A stretch of 64,000 nt of DNA from DATFVB01 sp963714035. Its GTDB lineage: Bacteria; Acidobacteriota; Thermoanaerobaculia; UBA5066; DATFVB01. The DNA is taken from NCBI GenBank assembly GCA_963714035.1, contig OY970224.1:3100001-3164000 (forward strand), written 5' to 3'. The notes below the pieces were generated by a model. That model had not been told where the DNA came from, ran no database searches, and saw only the letters and a program-made list of their open reading frames with translations. The position numbers were made by a program, and so were the translations under genes. Below are positions 1 to 8,408 of this stretch, in pieces (positions within the stretch are counted from its first letter, which is position 1; each line of letters begins with the position of its first letter).

Positions 1-1
1 T

Positions 2-2200
2 CCGGGCGCCCAGCTCGTCGTCCAACAAATCGTCGGACCATTTGGCTCCTGCAGTGTCCGCGCAGATTTCGCGACGCCAACCGGCACACAGACCTACGCG
101 CGCGGCTTTACGGTCGAGCCGACGGCGATCGAGCTCCCTGCCACCGAGGTGCCCGACGCGGACTTCGTCCCCGGCGACCTCCCGCCACCGAGCGGCGGCC
201 CCGGGATCGCCTCGATCAATGCGCCGGGGACACTCATCAACGGCGGAACGGTGACGCTTCGGATGAATCTCTCCGATCCTGGCCAGGCCGCGAACATCCG
301 GGAGGCGCTCGTCAAGGTCCCCGGAGCGGCGGGATACGACGGCTACTGGGAGACTCCGGTGACGCTGGATGGCAGCACCGTTCTGGTGAACATCAGTCTC
401 TCGCCGAATTTCACGCCCTCTTCCCAATCCACTTTGTCCGCCCGCATCGCCCGACGGTTCCTGAGCCAGTGGGTTCAGGCCTCGGCCGGGATCGCCGTCA
501 CCGTCGAGCTCGAGGACTCGAACGGCGATTTCGGCGATCCCTCGACGCTCAACTTCCAGACTCAGGAAGTCACCCCCGGCAGCGTGACCGTCGGCCTCTC
601 CTGGGACACTCCGACCGACCTCGATCTCCACGTGGTCGACCCGAACGGCGTCGAGATCTATTATGCGAACCGCTCGGCCGACGGCGGGTCGCTTGACCTC
701 GACTCCAACGCCGCATGCTCGATCGACGGGATCAACAACGAGCACATCACCTGGCCGAGCGCCGCGCCTGCCGGCCAGTACACGGTCCGAGTCGACTTCT
801 GGAGCGACTGCCCGCCGTCCCAGGGCCAGCCCGGTCTTCCGGCTGACTGGACAGTAACCACTTCCGCTTGCGGCACCTCACAGACGTTCACCGGCTCCTT
901 TGCCGCGGGTGCTTCCGACCGTGGAAGCGCGGGCTCCGGTGTCACGGTCACGACATTCACCGCCGACTGCGGCGGCTGCTCGGGCGACACCCTGGCGAGA
1001 CAACGGACGGGGCTGGCGGCTTCGCAATGCCAGCACTTCCGGGTCCGCGGCCAGGCAAGCTTTGAGAAACGGATGCTCGACCAGACCGGCCTGTCGCCGG
1101 ATGCCGTCAATTTCCCGATCGGCGGGGCGCACGTCGTGGTCAAGAAGGTCAGCGACGGCAGCGAGCTGCCCGGCGCGGAGGGCGTGACCGCGATCGACGG
1201 CACGTTCGACCTGAGCTTCTCCGGAAGCAACCCCGGCCAGGTCCAGGTTCAGGTCCTCGCCGAGTCCCGGTACCATGGAGAGCCCGGCAAGCTCGACCAG
1301 CAGGTCGTCAACGCCCAGGGACTCGTGTGGAATGTGTTCTCTGACCAGGCCTGGGACCCGGCAGCCGAACCCGACAAGACCGATGTCATGGTCTTCGCGA
1401 CGATCGGACCCGCCAACAACGCGGCGCCGGCGTTCAATCTCTACCGCGCGGGCGTGAGGGGCTCGCTGCTGTACTTGAAAGGCTACGGAACCGCGCCTGG
1501 ACCCCTGACTTTTCAGTGGCAGCCCGGCCAGCGTGCGCCCTGCGGCGGGGCGGACGCCTGCGAAATCGACTCCAGGATCTACATCAGCTCGATCGATCAG
1601 GAGGCCAAAGCCTACTCCGACTCGATCGTCCTGCACGAGTATGGGCACTTCTGGGAGGATCAGGTCGGGCTCTCCCAGCCCGCCGGTGCGCACACATGGA
1701 CCGACCGCACCAACAGATTCATCGCCTGGTCCGAGGGTGTCGCCACCTTATACGGCCAGCTCGCGCTCGGCAGCGACATGTTCGTCGGGGCCTACGCGAC
1801 GGACAACGGCGGCATTTACATAGCGGCGACGAGCGTCGAGACCCTCGCCGACAACATCCTGCGCGGCACTTCCGACGGGACGCGCACGGGCCTCGTCAAC
1901 GAGTGGACGATCACGGCGATCCTGTGGGACATCAGCGACCCGGCGGGGTTCTGGGATTTCATCCTCCCCGAGAGGGTCGACTCGAACAACGTGGGGTACT
2001 TCGATACGGTATACCGGCCCGCTGCCGTCTTCAGGGTTATCGGGCTGATGGACAAGACGGACTCGGACCTCGTCGACTTTCTCGACACGTGGTGTAGTCA
2101 GCAAGCGGGTGGAATCGGCAGCGCGACTCAAGGCTTGCAGGGGATCGTCTCCGGAATCAACCAGTTCCCGTATCAGTTCGCGACCATCTGTGGACCTTAG
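2..2200 (+). CDS. Secreted YfaP-domain (DUF2135) protein with a gluzincin-like metalloprotease domain, 5'-truncated
   Basis: The frame is open from the window edge, so the true start lies to the left; 732 residues are visible. Residues about 195-285 resemble a YfaP/DUF2135 beta-sandwich (SWDTPTDLDLHVVDP, then an Asn/Asp/Cys-rich loop ending in HITW). A linker with paired cysteines leads to a zinc-protease-like segment: HEYGH at 545-549, and a possible third ligand Glu578 in WSEGVA, 33 residues after the first His, the spacing usual in gluzincins. Many Cys and low Lys fit an extracytoplasmic protein. The signal peptide would be outside the window. The domain order is clear from the sequence; the protease role is inferred and the substrate is unknown. 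It is convergent with the next gene. Confidence 0.75.
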   Translation, partial: PGAQLVVQQIVGPFGSCSVRADFATPTGTQTYARGFTVEPTAIELPATEVPDADFVPGDLPPPSGGPGIASINAPGTLINGGTVTLRMNLSDPGQAANIREALVKVPGAAGYDGYWETPVTLDGSTVLVNISLSPNFTPSSQSTLSARIARRFLSQWVQASAGIAVTVELEDSNGDFGDPSTLNFQTQEVTPGSVTVGLSWDTPTDLDLHVVDPNGVEIYYANRSADGGSLDLDSNAACSIDGINNEHITWPSAAPAGQYTVRVDFWSDCPPSQGQPGLPADWTVTTSACGTSQTFTGSFAAGASDRGSAGSGVTVTTFTADCGGCSGDTLARQRTGLAASQCQHFRVRGQASFEKRMLDQTGLSPDAVNFPIGGAHVVVKKVSDGSELPGAEGVTAIDGTFDLSFSGSNPGQVQVQVLAESRYHGEPGKLDQQVVNAQGLVWNVFSDQAWDPAAEPDKTDVMVFATIGPANNAAPAFNLYRAGVRGSLLYLKGYGTAPGPLTFQWQPGQRAPCGGADACEIDSRIYISSIDQEAKAYSDSIVLHEYGHFWEDQVGLSQPAGAHTWTDRTNRFIAWSEGVATLYGQLALGSDMFVGAYATDNGGIYIAATSVETLADNILRGTSDGTRTGLVNEWTITAILWDISDPAGFWDFILPERVDSNNVGYFDTVYRPAAVFRVIGLMDKTDSDLVDFLDTWCSQQAGGIGSATQGLQGIVSGINQFPYQFATICGP

Positions 2201-2303
2201 GCCAGGGACGAGTTTCGTGAGGGCCGACCTGGGCCGAGTGGTTCCTTTCCCGGCCACCGACACGGCCCCTTTCGCGTCCCCGGAGACCTTGTGGGACCGA
2301 ATG

Positions 2304-4340
2304 TCAGCGGCTCGCGGCTTGCGTCGTGAATACCGTCTTTTCCATCAATGAGAGCTTCCGTTCCAGGACCGCGAGACGCGCCGCCTGGGTCTTTTCCTCC
2401 TCCGCGAGCCGAATCTCGAGACCCTGATTGGCCCGTTCGAGTTGCGCCGCCTTCTGCGCGAGCGCTGCGACTTCCGAGTGCTCCTTCTGAAATTCGTTCA
2501 GGAGCAGCGAGGAGAGCTCCTCGTAGCGCACGCCGGAGGGTTTGCCATCGTGGTCGCGCAAGACGAGATCGGGAGAGACCTTCACAACTTCCTCCGCGAT
2601 GAGGCCGAAGTGGGTGGGTGAGGCGCCTTCGGGATCCGCTTTGTAGCGGAAGGTCACAGGACGCAGATTGAGCAGGAGGTTCGACGTGGTTCCCATATTC
2701 TCGACGTCCTTCTTGAAACGCAGAGACGAGGCGCCGCAAAGAACGAGCGTGGTGCTATTGATGCAGACGGAGTTCGTCGTGACGGGCGCACCATAAATCT
2801 GCGGAAGACTGACGCCGTTGGCGTTGACCTCGAATACTTCCGTGCCGCCGTTGCTGAATCCCTTGAAGATCGCCCCGCTCGAATTGTTGGTGGCGACGAT
2901 CGTCGCGTCCGTGCCGTCGTTCGTGGCAAAGAGGGCGATGCCACCGGAACCGGCTGAATTTGCGTAGATCGCGGAGGCATTGACCCCGGTACTGAATGAA
3001 GTGCCAACGACGCCGTGACCGGAAGAGGATGAACCATAGACTCCGTCACCGGACATGCTGTCGCCCTCAGTGCCGGTACCGGAGCTGCTGACTCCATAGA
3101 CGCCGAGGCCGGTAGAAGCGCTGCCAACGACGCCGTTGCCTTCGCCATCAGCGTTGCCAGCGACGCCGCTACCGAAACCGCCTTGAACTTCACCAAAGAC
3201 ACCGGTCTCGCCGCCCACACCGGCAGGGCCGCCCGTCGAAGCGCCCCGGATCGCCCCGGATGTGCCGGTGCTCGTGACGTCGAATGCAAATCCGGTCGCG
3301 CTCGTCGTTCCCGAAAAGGGCAGCGTCAGCCCACCGCCGCCTCCCCCGCCGGAGGCCGCGATCGTGAGCGTCTGGCCGGAGGGGGTGATCGTGACGTTGG
3401 ATCCGGCGGCCAGGGAAACGGCCCCATGAGCGCCGTTCAGGCTCGTGACGACGGCCGCCGGATTGAGGCCGAGCGGAATCGAGGCTGTGCCGCTGCCGAT
3501 GAGCGTGCCGTCGTGCACGACGGCGGTCAGTCCGCCTCCCGACGAGGTTCCGCTCAGCAGGCTGTCCCGAAACGTCATCTCGAATCCCGACGAGTCCTGC
3601 GATTCGTTGGCGAGCTGCGCACCCGCGAGAAGAACGCTTCCCGTGCCGCCCGTCACCGTCGCGGTGATTCGGGCGTTGGTTGTCGAAATGCCCGGGACGA
3701 CGTCGCCCACCCCGGGCTGAAGCTGCTCGTAGGGCTGGAGAGGGTAGGACTTCTGACCCAGAAGCGCCCCGCTCCCGTCGAAGACCTGGACGTTGACCGT
3801 CGGCGATCCGCCGCCCGTCTCGACCAACGCGAAGTTGTAGCGGAAGTTCTCCGACGCGCCCTGATCGATTCCCTGGATCGACGCCGATTGACCGGCCGAG
3901 ATCGAAAAGGTCTTCGGCACCCCGGCGAAGAACAAACCTTCAGTGTTGCCGAGGTCTGCCCCGGGCGGCACGTTGTAGATCCGCTCCGACACGAAGATCT
4001 CGCCCGATGACGTCACGCGTCCGGCGCCCAGAGCATTCGCCAGGCCGAGCTTCGATTCGACGACGTTCTCATAGACCTTCGTCTGGCCGGGTTGAAGGGT
4101 GTCGGTAAAGCTCGCCGGGGTCGGGTTTTTCTGACCCACTTTCAAGAGCTCGAATTTGAACGTCTGCGGCGCCGCGGTCAGGTTCGTGGCCCAGAGTGTC
4201 GTGTAGAACTGCGCTCCTCCCTGGCCCGGTATTCGGCCCACGGCGGGCAGAAATACCTCGGTCGAGGCGAACCCGGCCAGAGTGGGAATTGCGACTCCCA
4301 GAAAATAGACGAACGATGCCAGACGCGCCGCTGGTCGCAT
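2304..4340 (-). CDS. Secreted protein with GVxG-repeat stalk and C-terminal S74 (intramolecular chaperone) domain
   Basis: The product is 678 aa. The chosen ATG at 4340 follows AAGGAGA with 8-nt spacing and opens a signal peptide. The frame stays open upstream, but only across the beta-lactamase gene. Residues about 25-290 form a beta-rich head found in Acidobacteriota-type secreted proteins. A Gly/Ser/Val repeat of GVxG steps (about 375-470) looks like a trimeric beta-helical stalk. The last 150 residues match the peptidase S74 intramolecular chaperone of tail spikes: SSLRFK gives the Ser538/Lys543 dyad, then RPVTFRYK and HFGLIAEEV, and a terminal coiled coil (about 600-670). In this family the chaperone trimerises the fold and then cleaves itself off. 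It is not phage-linked here. Confidence 0.8.
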   Translation of the reverse strand: MRPAARLASFVYFLGVAIPTLAGFASTEVFLPAVGRIPGQGGAQFYTTLWATNLTAAPQTFKFELLKVGQKNPTPASFTDTLQPGQTKVYENVVESKLGLANALGAGRVTSSGEIFVSERIYNVPPGADLGNTEGLFFAGVPKTFSISAGQSASIQGIDQGASENFRYNFALVETGGGSPTVNVQVFDGSGALLGQKSYPLQPYEQLQPGVGDVVPGISTTNARITATVTGGTGSVLLAGAQLANESQDSSGFEMTFRDSLLSGTSSGGGLTAVVHDGTLIGSGTASIPLGLNPAAVVTSLNGAHGAVSLAAGSNVTITPSGQTLTIAASGGGGGGGLTLPFSGTTSATGFAFDVTSTGTSGAIRGASTGGPAGVGGETGVFGEVQGGFGSGVAGNADGEGNGVVGSASTGLGVYGVSSSGTGTEGDSMSGDGVYGSSSSGHGVVGTSFSTGVNASAIYANSAGSGGIALFATNDGTDATIVATNNSSGAIFKGFSNGGTEVFEVNANGVSLPQIYGAPVTTNSVCINSTTLVLCGASSLRFKKDVENMGTTSNLLLNLRPVTFRYKADPEGASPTHFGLIAEEVVKVSPDLVLRDHDGKPSGVRYEELSSLLLNEFQKEHSEVAALAQKAAQLERANQGLEIRLAEEEKTQAARLAVLERKLSLMEKTVFTTQAASR

Positions 4341-4504
4341 GGGCAATTCTCCTTTCGAGAGATGGTCAAGAACTATATTCTCGCGGGCACTCGATCCATG
4401 CGAACAAGCGCGATCGGGAAGGCCGCGCCATTGCGCCGCGGTGCGAATGGCCTCGACCCTTTGAAGCCGCGAGATGATCCGGTTCCAATTCGTGAACGTT
4501 GGGG

Positions 4505-5875
4505 CTACCAACTCACTCCATCTTCCCGCACGGCACGATCGAGGATCGCGCCGTAGCGAGCGAGGATAAAGCCTGTGATGTGGCCCTCGTTCTCTCGGAA
4601 TTGCAGTCGCGAGAGGCGGTGGTCCTGGGCGAAGACGTGGCCGCCCTGCGAGCGAAGGCGAATCGGTTCCTCGCCCGGGTATCGGACGAACAGGCCGCCG
4701 CCTCCGGAGAGAATCTCGACGACCTCTCCATCCATGCAGTACCGCCCGGCATAGCGCCGGGCTTCGGCTTTCGGGAGGGGAAGGTCGAGCGGACCGCCCA
4801 CCCCCAGCATCGCCCGGAGAATACGGTCCGCCACCTCGACCGCGCCGCCGTCGAAATTCGCGTTCGTGAGGACCGCGATCGTGAGGTCCTCTTCCGGGAC
4901 GTAGAGCGCCTGGCTGATGAACCCTACGCCGCTGCCCGGATGCGAATAGACGTGTCGGGCGCCGATCGAGCCGAGCTCCAGGCCGTACCCGTAGGTGATC
5001 GGCTCGCCGTCGGAAAGCATTCCCGGCGTGATCATCTGCTGATAGAAGAACGGATCGAGCACGCGTCCGTGGTGGAGCGCTTCGGTCCACTGCGCCAGGT
5101 CCTCGGCCGTCGAATAGATCCCGCCCATCGAGAAACCCTGGCTGGCGTCGAAGTACGCCGCATTGACGAACGCCTTTCCGTTGAACCAGTACGGATGCGC
5201 GCGCCGATCCAGGAGCGCGAGGCTTTCCGGCACGCTCGTATGCCGAAGGTGCAGCGGCTCGAAGAACACGCGCTCGAGGAACTTGCCGTACGCCTCGCCG
5301 CTCGCGGCTTCGATCACCGCGCCGAGCAGTACGTAAGCGGAATTGCTGTAGCGAAAATCCGTCCCGGGCTCGAAATCGAGCGGCTCGTTCCGGAAGAGAT
5401 CGACGAGCTCCCTGGTGGTGGCGGGGGCGTGGGTCTGCTTCCAGTAGCGGTCGCCGAGATCCTGGAGGTTGCGGACTCCGGCCGTGTGGTCGAGGAGACG
5501 TTCGATCGTCACGCCGCGATTGCGGAGCGGGAAGTCGGGGAGGAACCGCGACACGTCGTCGTCGAGGCGCAACGTCCCCGCCTCGGCGAGCCGCAGGATC
5601 GCGGCCGTCGTGAACTCCTTCGTCGTCGATGCGATCGAGAAACGCGATTCGGTCGAGACCGGAACTCCATTTTCGAGATCGGCGAGCCCGTACACCCGCG
5701 ACGCGACGACGTCTCCGTGCGACAGGACGCAGACCGCCATCCCCGGGATGTGCAGCTCTGCGAGGGCAGGCCGCGCGATGGCGTCGATCGAAGCCGCGCG
5801 CGAGAGATTCGGGGAAGGCGCGCCCAGCGCGAAGGGGGCAGTGAGGCACAGCACGAGAGTGGTAAGAAATCGCAT
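4505..5875 (-). CDS. Secreted serine hydrolase, beta-lactamase/class C penicillin-binding-protein family
   Basis: The product is 456 aa with a signal peptide (about 1-19, ending in ALGA). The ATG at 5875 follows GAGGAG. Family motifs are complete: nucleophile S83-T-T-K86, Y176-S-N178, and H312-P-G314 in place of the KTG box. A C-terminal DUF3471-like beta domain (about 345-456) is plausible. Such proteins are periplasmic esterases, D-Ala-D-Ala peptidases or peptide hydrolases more often than true beta-lactamases; no substrate can be named. It reads toward the S74 gene with 164 bp between them, so it may be transcribed separately. Confidence 0.85.
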   Translation of the reverse strand: MRFLTTLVLCLTAPFALGAPSPNLSRAASIDAIARPALAELHIPGMAVCVLSHGDVVASRVYGLADLENGVPVSTESRFSIASTTKEFTTAAILRLAEAGTLRLDDDVSRFLPDFPLRNRGVTIERLLDHTAGVRNLQDLGDRYWKQTHAPATTRELVDLFRNEPLDFEPGTDFRYSNSAYVLLGAVIEAASGEAYGKFLERVFFEPLHLRHTSVPESLALLDRRAHPYWFNGKAFVNAAYFDASQGFSMGGIYSTAEDLAQWTEALHHGRVLDPFFYQQMITPGMLSDGEPITYGYGLELGSIGARHVYSHPGSGVGFISQALYVPEEDLTIAVLTNANFDGGAVEVADRILRAMLGVGGPLDLPLPKAEARRYAGRYCMDGEVVEILSGGGGLFVRYPGEEPIRLRSQGGHVFAQDHRLSRLQFRENEGHITGFILARYGAILDRAVREDGVSW

Positions 5876-5958
5876 GGCCGACTCCTCAAGTCTACTTTCC
5901 GTGCGGGCGAGTCGTTGGAACCCTATTTGCGCGTGTGGATTGTCCTCTTTGCATCGTT

Positions 5959-5982
5959 ATGACGCCCGTTTCAGGGCGTCAT
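5959..5982. other. Perfect 9-bp palindromic hairpin between genes
   Basis: ATGACGCCC (5959-5967) pairs perfectly with GGGCGTCAT (5974-5982) across a 6-nt loop. It lies upstream of the beta-lactamase-like gene and downstream of the SnoaL-like gene, both on the minus strand. No U-tract follows on either strand, so it could be a weak terminator for the SnoaL transcript or a protein-binding palindrome. Confidence 0.35.
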
Positions 5983-6034
5983 CCGTCGCCTCGATGATCG
6001 AGAACGTGAGCGCCCCTTTGTCATGCACCGTGTT

Positions 6035-6137
6035 ACAGCGGGAGCTCGGATTTCCGAGGATTCGCCCTCTCAAGGCGACCATTTGTTCGCCGCGCCTGTG
6101 CGCGGCGCGAGACGGGTTCGATTCCCGTTGTGGCTGT
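6035..6137 (+). ncRNA. tRNA-like RNA (class II architecture, CTC anticodon loop), degenerate or divergent
   Basis: Seen directly: a T arm with 5-bp stem (6112-6116/6124-6128) and canonical loop TTCGATT; an 8-bp variable arm (6088-6095/6100-6107, loop CTGT); a 5-bp anticodon-type stem (6062-6066/6074-6078) with 7-nt loop CTCTCAA, read as anticodon CTC; and a 5-bp D-like arm with 4-nt loop (6045-6049/6054-6058). The acceptor is imperfect: ACAGC (6035-6039) pairs with GCTGT (6133-6137), but two G-G mismatches follow. No CCA is encoded, and linkers around the anticodon and variable arms are too long. A small D loop with a long variable arm recalls tRNA-Sec or the published 'allo-tRNAs', but the anticodon is not TCA. 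It may be a relic. Confidence 0.4.
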
Positions 6138-6139
6138 CG

Positions 6140-6538
6140 CTAAGACGTACGGCCCCAGGCCTGCGCTTCGATCTTCCAGACGCCGTCCCGATTGGCAAAC
6201 GTGTACGCCATAGTGCCGGCCCGAACGGAGGTTTTGTCGCCAAGCGTGATGCGGAGCGTCCCCGAAATGACCGCATAGGCGGATGAGCCCTCGACATTCC
6301 AGAAGCCCATTTCGTAGGACAGGTGCTCATGGGTCACGCCAAAATTCTTCCGCCAGATTTCGACGTCGGCGAGCCAATTGGCCGGAGCGTCCGGATTCAA
6401 CCACCGATAGGGCGCAATGCCGTCGATGATGATCGCGGTATCCCCGAAAACGCTGCCGAAGAGATCGTTGTCCTGGGCGTTGAAGCCCTGGACATGGGTG
6501 TCGATGAGAGCCTGGATTGCTGCCGGTGGGTTGTTCAC
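6140..6538 (-). CDS. SnoaL-like/DUF4440 (NTF2-fold) protein
   Basis: The product is 132 aa with GTG start at 6538, preceded by GGAGG at good spacing (GGAGGATTATC). The sequence has the NTF2-like cone-fold pattern: an N-terminal helix pair (AIQALIDTHVQGFNAQD), aromatic pocket residues and closing strands ending in GVWKIEAQAW. Members are small ligand-binding or isomerase-like proteins, often annotated as ketosteroid isomerase-like or DUF4440. No signal peptide is present. It sits 127 bp downstream of the DyP operon on the same strand and may or may not be co-transcribed. The function cannot be specified. Confidence 0.75.
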   Translation of the reverse strand: MNNPPAAIQALIDTHVQGFNAQDNDLFGSVFGDTAIIIDGIAPYRWLNPDAPANWLADVEIWRKNFGVTHEHLSYEMGFWNVEGSSAYAVISGTLRITLGDKTSVRAGTMAYTFANRDGVWKIEAQAWGRTS

Positions 6539-6665
6539 GATAATCCTCCATAGGGCCCGTGCCGAATGACCGACACGTCAGGGTCCATGCTTCGATGATG
6601 GCGAACGCCATCCGGGTTTGTCGGCCTGCTGTTCGATCCCGGCCGTGCGATCCTCAAGAGAGTGG

Positions 6666-7052
6666 TCACCGGGACTCCTGCGGCGCCGGTCTGCGGCGCG
6701 ACATCAGCCGATTGACGGGTCCCCGGATGATGCCGTACGGAACGAGAGCGAGGACGACCGCGACGATCGCCGCCTGCACGAGATAGATCCACTTGAAGAC
6801 GATCACCTGGTAAACCGAGTCGAGCAGGACCGCCATCAGGAAGACCATGCGGACGTCCTTCCAGCCCAGGTGCAGGAGCTCGCGGCGGAGCTCGGGATGG
6901 GTGAACATTTTCCAGAGATACGGTTTTCGTCCCTGACGCGCGTCTCTGAGCCCGGCGCGTACGGCGAAAAAGGCGGCCATCGCGGGCTGCAGGATCAGCC
7001 GCAGCGTGAGGGGTCCCTGCAGACGCCCGACGAGCATTTCCCCGATCGTCAT
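6666..7052 (-). CDS. Small integral membrane protein, last gene of the DyP operon
   Basis: The product is 128 aa. The ATG at 7052 overlaps the DyP stop codon (ATGA, 7049-7052), which implies translational coupling and excludes the longer open frame upstream. Hydrophobic stretches lie at about residues 15-33 and 64-110 (two or three helices). A charged loop rich in Lys/Arg/Trp (about 38-62) separates them, and a short basic tail closes the protein. I do not recognise a family. The context suggests a membrane partner of the peroxidase or of the outer-membrane protein in the same operon. Confidence 0.75.
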   Translation of the reverse strand: MTIGEMLVGRLQGPLTLRLILQPAMAAFFAVRAGLRDARQGRKPYLWKMFTHPELRRELLHLGWKDVRMVFLMAVLLDSVYQVIVFKWIYLVQAAIVAVVLALVPYGIIRGPVNRLMSRRRPAPQESR

Positions 7053-8398
7053 GATCCGGCCTCCGTTTTCTCCGTTTTCAGGTCCCCGAGCCAGCGAAGC
7101 GCCTTGAGGCCCGGAAGAAACGCGTACTCGCCCCCGCGCGTGACGACGAACCGGGGCAGGCCGGCGAGCCGTCGCCGCAGCGGCCGGCGCGGCGCATCGA
7201 ACGTTCCTTCGCCGTCGGCGGCGCCCGAGACCGGGTCCCGCTGATCGCCGCCGCCGAAGAACGCGCCATCGTTCATCCATTCCGACTGGACGAACTCGAA
7301 CTGTCGCGCGAGATGCGCGCCCACGAACGCGAACATCAGGCCGCGGTCCTGGCCGTCGTCTTCCGCGGACCCCTCCGGAAGGGGAGGCCCGTACGCCGTC
7401 CCCCGGCGGATCATCCGATGGATCCGCACCACACCGGAGATGTCAGCGTCGCGCGGGTTCATGCGTCGGATGTGCGACCCCGCCGGCGTCTTGTAGCCGA
7501 TCGCGTCGTCCTCCTTGAAGAGGAACGCGTTGTTCCGCGCCGGATCGGCGCCGACCTCCGGATCGTCGTGCATCGGGCAGACCGCCAGCGGAGCGCCGCT
7601 CCGCCAGCGTCCCATCATCTTCGCCGCCAGGAGCTCCTCGTCCCCCGCGTCGCGGGCGTTCTCCCGCAGATACCGCCGGAACGCCGCCACGCGCTGGTGG
7701 AGCTTTCGAAAGGCGATGAAGGTCCCGTTGCGACCGAGAACGTCGGGCCGGGGAATCGCCGCCGACGCGCTCAGCTCGTCCGGATAGCCCAGCACGAACT
7801 CGCCCGCCTTCAACGGCGGCTCCGAAGGATTGGTCCCCGGAATGCCGCTCCCTTCGATCGCGGGATGGCTGATGCCGTCCTTGAACCCGAACGGTTCCTT
7901 TTCGTCCGGCAGGACGTGGCAATCCTGCCGCCAGATCGCGGTCACGCCGGAAAGCTTCTCGTACGCCCCCCGGGCGCGCCCGAGAGCGGACTCCAGATGA
8001 GGTGTATCGGGCGAGATCGCGGTCAGCACCACGTGCACGTCGGGCGAACCGAGCGGCGGTTCCCACCGGTCGGGATGGCCTTCGCCGACGTCTCCGAGGC
8101 TCTTCGCGCGCGCCGCCATCCCTTCGCGGAAGGGAGCCGGAAAACTGTCGAGCGAATCCCGGGGAACGCCGAGCGCCTGCAGACCCCGATACGTGACGGA
8201 GGCGCTGACCCACGTATCCCGTCCGGGCTTTCCCGGATCGGCGGCGGAGGCCACGACTTCGCTCAGCCGGCCCATCAGATCGCGGCCCGCTCTCGGATCG
8301 TCGATCCGCAGGATGATGTACGTCGCCGCAAAGGGCGTCGGCCGGGGGCGCAGCGCGCCGCTCTGGATGTCGTCGAGCTCGAGAACAGGCACGGTCAT
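7049..8398 (-). CDS. DyP-type (dye-decolorizing) heme peroxidase
   Basis: The product is 449 aa with ATG at 8398 after GGAG. The diagnostic DyP distal motif is GFKDG (171-175, catalytic Asp174), with the proximal heme ligand probably His309 in GSHIRRMNPRD. The two ferredoxin-like halves and length fit the family. No Tat or Sec signal is visible, so it is probably cytoplasmic or encapsulated rather than exported alone. DyPs oxidise aromatic dyes, phenols or porphyrins with hydrogen peroxide. The gene follows the outer-membrane protein by 10 bp and overlaps the membrane-protein gene downstream, so it belongs to the operon 12326-6666. No encapsulin gene is nearby. Confidence 0.9.
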   Translation of the reverse strand: MTVPVLELDDIQSGALRPRPTPFAATYIILRIDDPRAGRDLMGRLSEVVASAADPGKPGRDTWVSASVTYRGLQALGVPRDSLDSFPAPFREGMAARAKSLGDVGEGHPDRWEPPLGSPDVHVVLTAISPDTPHLESALGRARGAYEKLSGVTAIWRQDCHVLPDEKEPFGFKDGISHPAIEGSGIPGTNPSEPPLKAGEFVLGYPDELSASAAIPRPDVLGRNGTFIAFRKLHQRVAAFRRYLRENARDAGDEELLAAKMMGRWRSGAPLAVCPMHDDPEVGADPARNNAFLFKEDDAIGYKTPAGSHIRRMNPRDADISGVVRIHRMIRRGTAYGPPLPEGSAEDDGQDRGLMFAFVGAHLARQFEFVQSEWMNDGAFFGGGDQRDPVSGAADGEGTFDAPRRPLRRRLAGLPRFVVTRGGEYAFLPGLKALRWLGDLKTEKTEAGS

Positions 8399-8408
8399 GC
8401 GGCGTCTC

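Noticed and set aside
2304..5849. A single 1181-aa minus-strand gene
   Set aside because: Its upstream half is Arg/Pro-rich and lies over the well-supported beta-lactamase-like gene in another frame; the real gene starts at 4340 with an SD and signal peptide.
6035..6137. Calling the tRNA-like element selC or a functional tRNA-Glu
   Set aside because: The loop reads CTC, not TCA, and the acceptor has mismatches with no encoded CCA. I keep it only as tRNA-like.
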